Source: Pseudodesulfovibrio indicus (GTDB taxonomy: Bacteria; Desulfobacterota; Desulfovibrionia; Desulfovibrionales; Desulfovibrionaceae). From it: 64,000 bases of DNA. Position numbers and translations under genes: made by a program. How positions within the stretch are numbered: position 1 is the stretch's first letter; each line of letters opens with the position of its first letter. The stretch lies in assembly GCF_001563225.1 (NCBI RefSeq), contig NZ_CP014206.1, forward strand, positions 2,418,001 to 2,482,000, written 5' to 3'. Shown here one piece after another: positions 34,088 through 42,810 of the stretch. Below the pieces are notes generated by a model. It saw nothing but the letters and a program-made list of their open reading frames with translations. It had not been told where the DNA came from and did no database searches.

Positions 34088-35065
34088 TTACGCGCCCTCC
34101 GTTCCGCTGAAGGAATAGGGGCCGCCGAAGGGCTTGGGCCGGATGCGGTCGAGCAGCGGGGTGAACAGGTTGGCCAGGAGGATGGCGAAGGGCACGCCGT
34201 CCGGGTAGATGCCGTACACCCGGATGACGATGACCATGGCTCCGGCCATCAGCCCGAAGAGCAGCGACGGGATGAGGCCGATGGGCGAGGACGCCGGGTC
34301 CGTGGCCAGGAAGAAGGCCCCGAAGACCGCGCCGCCCGCCAGAAGGTGGAACAGCGGCGAGGCGTAGACCGTGGGGTCCATGAGTTGGTAGATCAGGGCC
34401 GTGAGCAGCACGCCCGCGATGAACCCGGCCGGGATTTCCCAGGAGATGCGGCGGCGGAGCAGCAGGTATGCGCCGCCCACCAGGAGCGCCGCCACCTGGA
34501 CTTCGCCCAGGCCGCCCAGCTGGTTGCCCAGGAGCAGGTCCGTGGGGCTGACCGAGGTCGCGGCGTCCATGCCGAAGTATTTGAGTTGTTGCAGGGGGGC
34601 GGGCAGCCGGGACATGAGCATGGTCGCGTTGGTGTCCATGTCGGACGCCCAGGAGATGCGGCACAGGGCCCAGCCCACCAGGGGCGAGCAGAGCGGGTTG
34701 CCGCCCAGGCCGCCGAAGATCATCTTGCCGAGCGCGATGGACGCGGCCGCGCCGATGGCCACCAGCCACCAGGGGGCCGAGGCGGGCAGCAGAAAGGCGA
34801 AGAGCAGGCCGGTGAGCAGCGCGCTCAGGTCGTCCACGGACTGCTCGCGCTTCATGATCCGGTTGAGCAGGAATTCGGCGCTCACGGCCACGGCGCAGGA
34901 CAGGGCCATGACCCGCAGCGCGCCAGCGCCGAAGACCACCACGGCCATGAGCGCGGCGGGCAGGAGCGCGATGAGGTTGTCGAGCATGTGCCTCTGGATG
35001 GACCGGCCGCAATGGACGTGCGGCGGGACGGCCACGGTCAGGATGGGATTGAGCGGCTTCAGCAT
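34088..35065 (-). CDS. rnfD: Electron transport complex protein RnfD
   Basis: RnfD is a polytopic membrane subunit related to NqrB. The 325-residue protein has about nine hydrophobic segments and the conserved GGLGGNPLCSPLVGWALCR and FFLATDPASSP, the latter near the flavin site in the family. The frame is open far upstream, but ATG at 35065 overlaps the rnfC stop by seven bases and gives the family N-terminus MLKPLNPIL. Confidence 0.94.
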   Translation of the reverse strand: MLKPLNPILTVAVPPHVHCGRSIQRHMLDNLIALLPAALMAVVVFGAGALRVMALSCAVAVSAEFLLNRIMKREQSVDDLSALLTGLLFAFLLPASAPWWLVAIGAAASIALGKMIFGGLGGNPLCSPLVGWALCRISWASDMDTNATMLMSRLPAPLQQLKYFGMDAATSVSPTDLLLGNQLGGLGEVQVAALLVGGAYLLLRRRISWEIPAGFIAGVLLTALIYQLMDPTVYASPLFHLLAGGAVFGAFFLATDPASSPIGLIPSLLFGLMAGAMVIVIRVYGIYPDGVPFAILLANLFTPLLDRIRPKPFGGPYSFSGTEGA

Positions 35066-36264
35066 GACGGGCCTCCGGTCTGCGCCTCGAGTTCTTCCGC
35101 GTCGGGCCCGGCCGGAGGCCTGGCCCCGGCGAGCAGGGCCAGTTCGTACTTGGCCAGCCGGATGTAGTGCAGCAGGGGCCTCCCGGCGGTGCACCAGTAG
35201 CCGCACAGCCCGCACTCGATGCAGGAATGGATGTGGTATGCCTCGGCGCGCGTGAACTGCTTGAATTCGGCGCAGCGGCTGATCATGCCGGGCATGATCC
35301 GGGCGGGACAGTGGCGCTCGCACTGGCCGCAACCCAGGCAGAAGTTGTCGGTGGCCTGGAGGCTCGCCTCCGGGCGGAGGATGGTCAGCCCGGTGGTCTC
35401 CTTGTCCACGCCCTGCTCAAGGTTCACGGCGGCCATGCCGCGCAGGGGGCCGCCCAGGATGACGCGGTCGCCCGGCTGGACCGTGGCCCCGGCCTCGGCG
35501 GCGAGGAAGCCGACCGGCGTCCCTATGCGGACCAGGTGGTTCTGGCCGCCGATGGTCATGACCGTTTCGGTCAGGGGCCGCCCGGTCTCCATGACCCGGC
35601 CGATGAAATAGAGGTCCTTGACGGACAGGATGGTGGCGTTGTCCGGTCTGAGGCCCGGCAGGACCTCATCGCGGGTCACCGCCTTGATCACCAGCGGGTC
35701 CAGCCCGTTGGGATAGACGGGCGGCACGTGGACCACGGTGCAGTTGGCAAAGGCATTGGCCCGGTTGCCCTTGGCCGCCACCAGGAACATTTTGGTCGGC
35801 TCCACGATCTTCTGGGCCGTGTCCAGTCCCAGCTCCAGGGTCTTGCGATAGTCCCGCAGGAGCGGTTCGAACACGGTGATGCCCGGCTCGGGCGGCACGC
35901 CGTTGACGATCAGGGTGGCGGCCCGGTAGAGCGCGGTCACGTCCACGCCCATGGCCTTGAGCCAGCGGCGCAGGGGCTCGCCGCTCTCGGCGCACGGGGT
36001 CTGCGGTTCCGCATTGCCCCGGCCGTCGGCCTCGATGATCATGGTGTACGGTTCCACCGCGCGGATGGTCCCGGCAAGGGGGGCGTGCATGTCGCCCTTG
36101 TCCGGTGAATTGGCCACGGCCACCTTGGTCCCTGACAGCACCTGGTCGCCCACGGACAGGATCGGGGTCATGCCGGACAGGGGGATGCGCAGCTCTTCGG
36201 GACGGGACCCCGTCATCAGGGGGCCTGTCTCCCCGGATTGCAGGCTGAAGTTGTAAGTGGTCAT
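35059..36264 (-). CDS. rnfC: Electron transport complex protein RnfC
   Basis: RnfC is the peripheral cytoplasmic subunit carrying two [4Fe-4S] clusters, seen in CLGCGQCERHCP near residue 309 and CIECGLCGYWC near 348. The central NqrA/Nuo51-like region is present (GDMHAPLAGTIR, NGVPPEPGITVFEP). The protein is 401 residues, the compact type found in Desulfovibrio, without the long C-terminal repeat of enterobacterial RnfC. It follows the decaheme cytochrome by 13 bases and overlaps rnfD. Confidence 0.93.
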   Translation of the reverse strand: MTTYNFSLQSGETGPLMTGSRPEELRIPLSGMTPILSVGDQVLSGTKVAVANSPDKGDMHAPLAGTIRAVEPYTMIIEADGRGNAEPQTPCAESGEPLRRWLKAMGVDVTALYRAATLIVNGVPPEPGITVFEPLLRDYRKTLELGLDTAQKIVEPTKMFLVAAKGNRANAFANCTVVHVPPVYPNGLDPLVIKAVTRDEVLPGLRPDNATILSVKDLYFIGRVMETGRPLTETVMTIGGQNHLVRIGTPVGFLAAEAGATVQPGDRVILGGPLRGMAAVNLEQGVDKETTGLTILRPEASLQATDNFCLGCGQCERHCPARIMPGMISRCAEFKQFTRAEAYHIHSCIECGLCGYWCTAGRPLLHYIRLAKYELALLAGARPPAGPDAEELEAQTGGPSC

Positions 36265-36277
36265 CTGATTCGGTCCC

Positions 36278-37018
36278 TTATTGCATGTGGCATTGGTCGC
36301 AGGCGTCGTCGGCGAACGGACCGGAGCCGTTTTTCTCGTGGCAGCCCCGGCACTGACCGTGGAAGGCGGCCATGGAGGGCGGCACCAACTGGTCGGTGGG
36401 CACGGTGTGGCAGGCTCCGCAGGGCCGGTATTCGTCGTCCCGGGCCGGGGCGGGGTTGCGCACGTGGCAGTTGGCGCATCCCTTCAGCCCGTCGTCGTAG
36501 AAGTCCTGGTGGCAGTCGGCGCACCGGGCGTGAGCCGCGTCGCGCAGCCGGGGGACGGAGTTGGAGCCGTCCATATGGCAGTTGGAGCAGGCCTGCGGCT
36601 TGGCCTCGATGTCGGTGTCGTGGTGGCAGGCCTGGCAGTCCCCGCCGGTCAGGTCGCCCATGTGGTCGTCGTGGGAAAAGTTGTCGATGGTCGCCCCGGC
36701 GTGGTGGCAGGAGCCGCATTGGGTTTCGGGGAGCGCGGTCTGGTGGTTGACGGCGAAGGCCGCGTCGAATTTCGCGGCGTGGCAGTCGGTGCAGGCGGGC
36801 GGATTGGCGTCGTCGCCCGAAGTGTGGTGACAGTCGGCGCATTGGCCGCCCATGTCGTTGATGTGGTCGGCATGGTTCAGGATGACCTTGCCGCCCTTGT
36901 TTTCCAGGAGCACGCGCACGGGCGGCCCGCCGGACCCGGCGGGGGCGAGATAGCCGCCCAAGGCGACGAGAAAGAGGATTCCTGTCACGATGGCAATGGG
37001 GAGATACCGTTTCTGCAA
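36278..37018 (-). CDS. Decaheme cytochrome c of the Rnf operon
   Basis: The 246-residue protein has an N-terminal hydrophobic segment (residues 6-25), which may anchor it to the membrane or be cleaved. It carries ten CX2CH heme motifs: CADCH, CTDCH, CGSCH, CQACH, CSNCH, CADCH, CANCH, CGACH, CRGCH and CDQCH. In Desulfovibrio a cytochrome of this kind precedes rnfC and links the complex to the periplasmic cytochrome c3 pool. The start is TTG at 37018 behind AGAGGT with seven-base spacing. It is the first gene of the operon. Confidence 0.92.
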   Translation of the reverse strand: MQKRYLPIAIVTGILFLVALGGYLAPAGSGGPPVRVLLENKGGKVILNHADHINDMGGQCADCHHTSGDDANPPACTDCHAAKFDAAFAVNHQTALPETQCGSCHHAGATIDNFSHDDHMGDLTGGDCQACHHDTDIEAKPQACSNCHMDGSNSVPRLRDAAHARCADCHQDFYDDGLKGCANCHVRNPAPARDDEYRPCGACHTVPTDQLVPPSMAAFHGQCRGCHEKNGSGPFADDACDQCHMQ

Positions 37019-37143
37019 TGTACCGACCTCTGATTTGGAGCGTAATACAAACTTGTAGCTGAAAATATGGCGGCAAGTCCATACCCTATTGAACTATGAG
37101 CGCGCGTTGGCGGTCGTCCGGCAAAGCCGGGTTTGCTCCGAAT

Positions 37144-37431
37144 TTATTTCCGGACAAACAGGGCGAACGCGAACATCAGGCAGAACAGGGCCGTGCCGGT
37201 CCACCAAAGGAACAGGGAAAGTTCCGTGGTCATCAGCACATAGGTGGCCTTGGCCGCCAGGTCCAGGGGCAGGGTGGAACCGATATCGAGGAGATCCAGC
37301 CCGAAGAGCCTGCCCAGGGCGGTCATCAGGGTGATCGGCGGCCAGGAACCGGTGACGGCCCAGGACACCCCCTGGAAGGCCAGCGTCATCAGGCATCCTC
37401 CCCAGGCGAGAATTCCGAGTGATTTGAGCAT
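37144..37431 (-). CDS. Small membrane protein, unknown function
   Basis: The 95-residue protein has two or three hydrophobic segments (about 5-25, 55-70 and 74-92) and ends in Arg-Lys. No family is recognised. It lies 125 bases upstream of the decaheme cytochrome on the same strand and may or may not belong to the rnf transcript. The ATG lacks a convincing ribosome site, so the exact start is uncertain. Confidence 0.5.
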   Translation of the reverse strand: MLKSLGILAWGGCLMTLAFQGVSWAVTGSWPPITLMTALGRLFGLDLLDIGSTLPLDLAAKATYVLMTTELSLFLWWTGTALFCLMFAFALFVRK

Positions 37432-37496
37432 CCGGGGAATATATATAATTGCGGTGTGGAACGCTATGGATTATTTGACCTTAAGGGGGAGAGCGC

Positions 37497-38126
37497 ATGG
37501 ACATCAACGTCGGAGACCGTATCATCCTCGAAGTGTCGACCTTCGGCGACCGTTTTCTCGGCCTGGTGGCGGACCTGAAGCCCGACGGCAGGCTGCTGGT
37601 CTTCGCGGACATGCCGCGCCCGGTGCTGGAGCGGCTTCGGATCGACACCTTCGCCCTGGTGCGTTACGCCCTAGACGGCAGGCTGCTCGGCTTCAACACC
37701 CGCGTGCTCAACCTGGCCGACTCCCACGGCAGGCTCCTGGAACTGGCCGCCCCGTCCGCCTCCTTCGACGCGGAGGAGCGCAGCGAACCGCGCTGTACCT
37801 GCTCCTTTCCCGCCTTTCTGATCCACGGCGACACGGCTCTGCGCGGCGTGGTCGAGGATATGTCCGCCAGCTGCACCCGCATCCGCTATCTGGACCAGGG
37901 GCCGGAGGAGTTTCCCGAGGAGCAGGGAAAGCAGGTGCGGTTGACCTTCCATCCCTTCGACATGAACTCCACCGGTTATTCCGTGGGGTGCCGGGTGCTC
38001 AAGTCCTTCATGAAGGAGGGCGTTCGGTACGTGGTGCTGAAGTTCAACAACGACGAACCGGATGCCCGCGAGCGGATATCCGGTTTCATCGAGGCCCAGG
38101 TCTGTTGTTCCATCCCCAGGGTATAG
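37497..38126 (+). CDS. PilZ-like cyclic-di-GMP response protein
   Basis: The 209-residue protein resembles the YcgR layout: an N-terminal flagellar-brake-like half (MDINVGDRIILEVSTFGDRFLG) and a PilZ-type half with a basic stretch EERSEPRCTCSFPAFL near residue 97 and the downstream VVEDMSASCTRIRYLD, which stands for the D-x-S-x-x-G turn. The canonical RxxxR is weak here, so c-di-GMP binding is uncertain. ATG follows AAGGGGGAGA. It is convergent with the flavoprotein gene at only 10 bases. Confidence 0.68.
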   Translation: MDINVGDRIILEVSTFGDRFLGLVADLKPDGRLLVFADMPRPVLERLRIDTFALVRYALDGRLLGFNTRVLNLADSHGRLLELAAPSASFDAEERSEPRCTCSFPAFLIHGDTALRGVVEDMSASCTRIRYLDQGPEEFPEEQGKQVRLTFHPFDMNSTGYSVGCRVLKSFMKEGVRYVVLKFNNDEPDARERISGFIEAQVCCSIPRV

Positions 38127-38136
38127 TCCTTCTTAT

Positions 38137-39042
38137 CTAAGCCGTTTCGAGCTTCTTGGCGTAGCCTGCGGCTTCGATGCCCGCCACGCAGCCCTCGCCC
38201 ACGGCCTTGGCCATCTGGAGGGGCGGGCCGCAGATGTCGCCCGCGGCGTAGACGCCGGGGACGTTGGTGCGCTGCTTCTTGTCGGCGTCGATGTACTTCA
38301 TGTTCTCGTCCAGACGCACGCCGAGCATGGCGGTCAGCTCCAGCACGCCCTTGGCGCCCAGCTCGATGAACACGCCGCTCACGGCTTGAGTCGAGCCGTC
38401 GTCCAGAAGCACGGACTGAACCGCGTTTTCCCCCTGGATCTCCTTGATGGTCACCCCTTCGTGCAGGACCACGCCGGTTTCGACGAGCTGCTGGCGGAGC
38501 TTTTCGTTGACGTCCAGCTCCCCGCAGTAGAGGTGCACCTGGCTCGCGAAATTGGTCAGGGCCACGGCCCCGCCCGCCGCCGCGCTGCGGCAGCCTGCCA
38601 CGGCCACGACCTCGCCCTTGTAGAAGCCCGCGTCGCAATCCACGCAGTAGCTCACGCCCTTGCCGAGCAGTTCCTTTTCGCCGGGCACGTTGAGCTTGTT
38701 GCGGCTGGACCCGGTGGCCAGGATAATGGTCTTGGACTTGATCTCGTCGCCGGATTCGAGCTTCAGGGAGAAGAGCGGTCCGTCCGGCTCGATGGCCAGC
38801 ACGTCCTCGTCACGGAATTCAGCGCCGAAGCTCTCGGCCTGCTTGCGACCGGTCTTGAGGACCTCTTCGCCGGAGATCTTGATCTGGCAGCAGTAGTTCT
38901 CCACATGGGCCCAGTACAGGCTGGAGTTGTCCATGCGCCCGAGCATCAGGGTCCGGGCCTTTTTGCGCGAGGCGTGAATGGCGGCCTGCAATCCGCCGGG
39001 GCCGGAGCCGAGGATGACGACGTCATAGAGTGTATCGGGCAT
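38137..39042 (-). CDS. Thioredoxin reductase-like flavoprotein
   Basis: The 301-residue protein has the FAD loop VILGSGPGGLQAAI, the redox pair CVDCDAGFYKG near residue 136, and the C-terminal GVYAAGDICGPPLQMAKAVGEG. The second nucleotide loop is AGCRSAAAGG instead of the usual GGGDSAxEE. This departs from NADPH-specific thioredoxin reductases and could mean a different electron donor. The frame extends to 39075, but ATG at 39042 has CAGGAGA upstream. Confidence 0.85.
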   Translation of the reverse strand: MPDTLYDVVILGSGPGGLQAAIHASRKKARTLMLGRMDNSSLYWAHVENYCCQIKISGEEVLKTGRKQAESFGAEFRDEDVLAIEPDGPLFSLKLESGDEIKSKTIILATGSSRNKLNVPGEKELLGKGVSYCVDCDAGFYKGEVVAVAGCRSAAAGGAVALTNFASQVHLYCGELDVNEKLRQQLVETGVVLHEGVTIKEIQGENAVQSVLLDDGSTQAVSGVFIELGAKGVLELTAMLGVRLDENMKYIDADKKQRTNVPGVYAAGDICGPPLQMAKAVGEGCVAGIEAAGYAKKLETA

Positions 39043-39114
39043 GGTGATCTCCTGTGGTCGGTTAGAATGCGTCACAGGACATGATAAGCATTATCGTCTG
39101 GATGTAAAGGCGGA

Positions 39115-39896
39115 TCAGCGGAATGGGATGGTCAGCATGTTGAGCAGCCCGCCGTATTGCGGATCGCGGAAGATGTTCAGGCCGATGCGCATGCGGTCGT
39201 GGCCCAGGTCGGGCTGGTCCTTGTAGGTCCCGAAGAGCCGGTCCCAGAAGGGCACCGTGAACCCGAAGTTGCGGTTGGCCTCGCGCATGTCGGTGGAGTG
39301 GTGGACCCGGTGCATGTCCGGAGTGACCAGGAACAGCCGGAGCTTGCGGTCCGCATCGAGCGGCAGGCGCAGGTTGGCGTGGTTGAACAGGGCGCAGCCG
39401 TTGAGCAGGACCTCGAACAGGATCACCGCGCCGGGGGCGGGCCGAGGAGGAACACGGCGGCCAGCTTCAGGAACAGGGACAGGACGATCTCGATGGGGTG
39501 GAAGCGGACCCCGGTGGAGGCGTCGATGTCCAGGTCCGCGTGGTGCATGCGGTGCACGCGCCACAGGGGGCGGTAGTGGTGAAAGGCCACGTGCTGCCCG
39601 TAGATGAGCAGGTCCAGGGCGGCCAGGGAGACGAGCCAGGCGATGGCCGGCGGCGTCGGGACGAGGTTCAGCAGGCCGATGTGGTTGGCCGCGCAGTAGG
39701 CGGCCAGGGCCGCCGGGACCAGGGGCGCGGCGAGTCGGGCCAGCCCGGCGGACAGGAAGGAGACCGACAGGTTGGCGAACCAGCGGCGCGCCTTGCCCGA
39801 AGACAGGGGACGGCGCGGCAGCAAGGTCTCGGCCACGCCCATGACCACGAGCACGGCCAGGAACGAGCCGAGGCGGAGCAGGAGTTCGGGATTCAC
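39115..39896 (-). pseudogene. Fatty acid hydroxylase/sterol desaturase family gene with a frameshift
   Basis: Two overlapping frames together give one complete protein of the sterol desaturase superfamily. The first frame (GTG at 39896 to 39423) has four membrane segments and histidine boxes HVAFHH and HRMHH, ending LGPPPAR. The second frame (down to 39115) continues GAVILFEVLLNGCALFNHANLRLP and carries the last boxes HRVHHS. Restoring one C in the CCCCC run near 39434-39438 rejoins them. This is either a real inactivating mutation or a sequencing error. These di-iron membrane enzymes act on lipids; the substrate is unknown. It starts 13 bases after the receiver-TPR gene. Confidence 0.8.
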
Positions 39897-39909
39897 GGGT
39901 GCGCGCTCA

Positions 39910-41022
39910 CTAGGGGCCGAGGTCCTTGGCGGACCGCTTGGCGCCTTCCGGGAGGACCCGGGGTTTGGCCGCATCGCCCTTGGTCGGGACCCAGGGCTTG
40001 CCGTGGATGCGCTGGTAGAGCTTGTGGGCCTCGGCAAAGTCCGGGTTCATCCGCAGGGCCGCCTCGACCTTGGCCGAGGCCGGTTCCAGCTTGCCCATGA
40101 AATAGAGCGCCTTGGCCATGTTGAAGTGGATGTTCTCGTCCTCCGGGGTGAGCTCCAGGGCCTGGGCGTAGGCGTGGATCGCGCCGGGGTAGTCGCCCTG
40201 CTTGCGCAGCTTGACCCCCAGGGAGTTGAAGGGGTTGGGGGTGTCCGCATCGAACTTGAGGATCTCGATGAACAGCGCACGGGTCTCCTCCAGACGGTCG
40301 AACTGGGCGTGCACGTCCGCGGCTCTTTTCATGTACTCCTTGAAGGATTCCAGGTCGCCGCGTTCCCTGTATGCCTCGGCAAGCCCCTTGTACGCCTCGG
40401 CGAACAGGTCGTTGATCTTGACCGCCTTCTTGAAGGAGACGATGGCCTTGCCGTACTTGCCCTCGGCCATGTAGCGGCAGCCCATGTCGTAGTACTTCTG
40501 GGCCTCGTCCTGTTCGGAGATCAGCTCCTCGAAGGCTTCGATGGCGTCGTCGAAATCGCCGCGCGCGACCATGTCCTGGGCTTCCCGCAGCTCCATCTCC
40601 TCGATCTCCGGATAGCTGTCCAACTGGTTGGCGAGGATCAAATATTTTTCGAAGGTGTCCAGGGAGTAGGGGCGCAGGATGTAGCCGATGCAGCCCGCCG
40701 CGATGGAGTCCAGGACGTGGTCCTTGCGGTTCTCCAGGGTGACCATGATGATCGGCATGGGCCTGCCGCTCATGTTCTGGTTGACGATCTGGGTGAACTT
40801 GACGCCCGTCATGTCGGACAGGCTGGAGTCGCAGAAGATGAGATCCGCCCCGTGCTCCGCGATGTGGTCCACGGCGGCCGCGCCCGAGGTGAAGATGCGC
40901 ACGTCCTTGGGGCCGAAGGTTTTGATGGTCGCCAGGTCCCGCTTGGCGTGCACCTCCACGTCCGTCAGGATGAGGATGGACTGGTAGAGGCCGAACGCCT
41001 TGCTGTTCCGTTTCTGCGGCAT
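39910..41022 (-). CDS. Response-regulator receiver domain with C-terminal TPR repeats
   Basis: Residues 15-135 form a CheY-like receiver: LIFCDSSLSDMTG holds the likely phosphorylated Asp and MVTLENR and ILRPYS supply the Thr and a replaced Lys. Residues 145-350 contain about five TPR units (for example AFEELISEQDEAQKYYDMG, NPFNSLGVKLRKQGD, NIHFNMAKALYFMGK). Length is 370 residues with no DNA-binding part, so it signals through protein contacts. The Lys of the receiver appears to be Arg (LRPYS), which may weaken phosphorylation. ATG at 41022 follows AGGGGAACC. Confidence 0.85.
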   Translation of the reverse strand: MPQKRNSKAFGLYQSILILTDVEVHAKRDLATIKTFGPKDVRIFTSGAAAVDHIAEHGADLIFCDSSLSDMTGVKFTQIVNQNMSGRPMPIIMVTLENRKDHVLDSIAAGCIGYILRPYSLDTFEKYLILANQLDSYPEIEEMELREAQDMVARGDFDDAIEAFEELISEQDEAQKYYDMGCRYMAEGKYGKAIVSFKKAVKINDLFAEAYKGLAEAYRERGDLESFKEYMKRAADVHAQFDRLEETRALFIEILKFDADTPNPFNSLGVKLRKQGDYPGAIHAYAQALELTPEDENIHFNMAKALYFMGKLEPASAKVEAALRMNPDFAEAHKLYQRIHGKPWVPTKGDAAKPRVLPEGAKRSAKDLGP

Positions 41023-41092
41023 GGTGGTTCCCCTGCTTTTCCGCCAGGGTATCACTATACTTCCAGAGAAAGTTTATGGCAAGAGGGCGTGT

Positions 41093-41860
41093 TCAGGGCC
41101 GTTGCAGGTGGGCCATGACCTTGGTCCGCAAGCGGTCTATGCCCGCGTCTTCCGGCAGCAGGCCGAACGCCTTGTCCACCAGCCCGCGCGAGAGCAGAAG
41201 CCGCTCCGTGGCCCGGTAGGACAGGGAGAAGACCCAGCCGACGATGAGCAGGACGAAGTCGTTGGCGTAGCGCAGGGACGCGTAGTCGCAGGTCATCCCG
41301 GAGCTGACGGTTTCCAGCACGGCGGGGGTGAACCTGGCCGGGTCCTCCTTGAGCTTGTGGATGACCACCCGGTTGGGATTGTGGGGCTGGCTCAGGTGGT
41401 CGAGGATGACGTGGAAGATGTCCGCCTTGTCCGCATCGCGGGTGACCTGTACCAAGGTGGCCAGGGGGTCCCGCAGGGCGGGGTTGACCTCCTTGGCGTT
41501 GTGCAGCCCCACTGCGGCGCGGATCAGACGCAGCTCGCGCGGGGTGAAATCGTCCCCCAGGTCCAGGCGGCGCAGGGTCAGCACGCCCATCCGCCCGTGA
41601 TTCACCGAGTCGGCGTCGCGGTAGGTCCCCCAGCGGTCGAACTGCGGGAATCGGCCGATGTCGTGGTACAGTGCGGCCATGGTCGCCAGGTCGGCGGTGC
41701 GGCCCGTAATGCCTTCCTCGCGGAGGATATGCACCCCGTTGTCCAGGACCCGCATGGAGTGCTCCAGCTTGAGCCGGATGTGGTAGTCGTGGTCTTCGTC
41801 GTCCCGGAGGTGGCCCTCGGCGAATTCGCGGACCAGCCGCAGGTGTTCGTGCAGGCGCAT
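41093..41860 (-). CDS. HD-domain phosphohydrolase-type protein
   Basis: The 255-residue protein has the HD superfamily metal set: a first His in LKLEHSMRV, HD in ALYHDIGRF near residue 68, a later His in VGLHNAK and Asp in TRDADKADIF. Nucleotide or cyclic-dinucleotide hydrolysis is typical of the superfamily, but this is not the HD-GYP type because no GYP motif follows. ATG at 41860 lies inside a longer open frame and fits the domain start. The SHOCT gene ends 2 bases before. Confidence 0.83.
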   Translation of the reverse strand: MRLHEHLRLVREFAEGHLRDDEDHDYHIRLKLEHSMRVLDNGVHILREEGITGRTADLATMAALYHDIGRFPQFDRWGTYRDADSVNHGRMGVLTLRRLDLGDDFTPRELRLIRAAVGLHNAKEVNPALRDPLATLVQVTRDADKADIFHVILDHLSQPHNPNRVVIHKLKEDPARFTPAVLETVSSGMTCDYASLRYANDFVLLIVGWVFSLSYRATERLLLSRGLVDKAFGLLPEDAGIDRLRTKVMAHLQRP

Positions 41861-41862
41861 CG

Positions 41863-42192
41863 TCAGTCCTTGAGGCTCTTCATGCGGGTCTTGTACTCCA
41901 GCTCGGAGATCTCGCCCTTGGCGAAAAGCTCCTCCACTTCGGCCCGTTCCCGTTCGGTCTGAATGCGGGCCTCCTCCTCCAGCTCCTTGTCGCGGAGCGG
42001 GCCGCCGGGGCCGAAGAGCAGCCGCAGGAAGAGCAGGATGGCGCCGATGATCAGGGAGACGAACAGCAGCCGCGCCACGGCGGGCAGGATGTGTTCGCCG
42101 TAGCCGGAATTGAACGGCCAGGCGCGCCACTGGGGACTGTCCATGAAGTCGAAAAAGCTGCCGAGGAGCTGGGGAATATCCGAAAAAAGCAT
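41863..42192 (-). CDS. Membrane protein with C-terminal SHOCT domain
   Basis: The 109-residue protein has one strong membrane helix (about residues 37-60, ARLLFVSLIIGAILLFLRLLF) and a C-terminal SHOCT motif, VEELFAKGEISELEYKTRMKSL, found at the ends of many bacterial membrane proteins and thought to help oligomerise. ATG at 42192 has GGAGGA at seven bases. It is two bases upstream of the HD gene, so the two are co-translated. Confidence 0.82.
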   Translation of the reverse strand: MLFSDIPQLLGSFFDFMDSPQWRAWPFNSGYGEHILPAVARLLFVSLIIGAILLFLRLLFGPGGPLRDKELEEEARIQTERERAEVEELFAKGEISELEYKTRMKSLKD

Positions 42193-42376
42193 GTCTGGGT
42201 CCTCCGGGGACGTCTGCGTTGCCGTGGGCCTGTTCCTACTTCCCATCGGCGCGGAGGGCAAGCCCTGCGAGGGAAAAGACGCGGCAATTGAACGGGTCTT
42301 TATAATTTCACCGGGGTCGGTCCGCAAGCCGTTGTTTTTATCCTCGGCTTGTTGTAATTCGAAATTTGGAGGGTTG

Positions 42377-42775
42377 ATGCGTATCCTTATAGTAGAAGAC
42401 GAGTTCACCAGCCGCAAGCTCCTGACGGCGCTCCTGTCCGATTTCGGCAGGTGCGACACGGCGTCGGACGGCGTGGAATGCGTGGACGCCTTCCGGAAGG
42501 CCATCGAGGAGAATGATCCCTACGACCTGGTCTGCATGGACATCATGATGCCCAACAAGGACGGCCACCAGGCCCTCAAGGATATCCGCACCATGGAGCA
42601 GGAGGCGGGCGTTTCCGCCGTGGACGAGGCCAAGGTGATCATGATCACCGCGCTCAACGACCCCAAGACCGTGGTCCGGGCGTACTACAAGGGCGGCGCG
42701 GCCGCCTATCTGCCCAAGCCCATCGAGGTGGAGAGCCTGTACGCCATTCTCCGCAATCTGGCGCTCATCGATTGA
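42377..42775 (+). CDS. CheY-like single-domain response regulator
   Basis: The 132-residue protein is a stand-alone receiver: acidic pair in LIVEDEF, phosphorylated Asp in DLVCMDIMMP, Thr in MITALN, and Lys in YLPKPIE. ATG at 42377 follows GGAGGG. It has no output domain and no cognate kinase nearby. The Tim44-like gene starts 36 bases downstream on the same strand. Confidence 0.9.
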   Translation: MRILIVEDEFTSRKLLTALLSDFGRCDTASDGVECVDAFRKAIEENDPYDLVCMDIMMPNKDGHQALKDIRTMEQEAGVSAVDEAKVIMITALNDPKTVVRAYYKGGAAAYLPKPIEVESLYAILRNLALID

Positions 42776-42810
42776 TTGCCTGTCTTGCGACTTTGTTTTA
42801 CGAAGCATCC

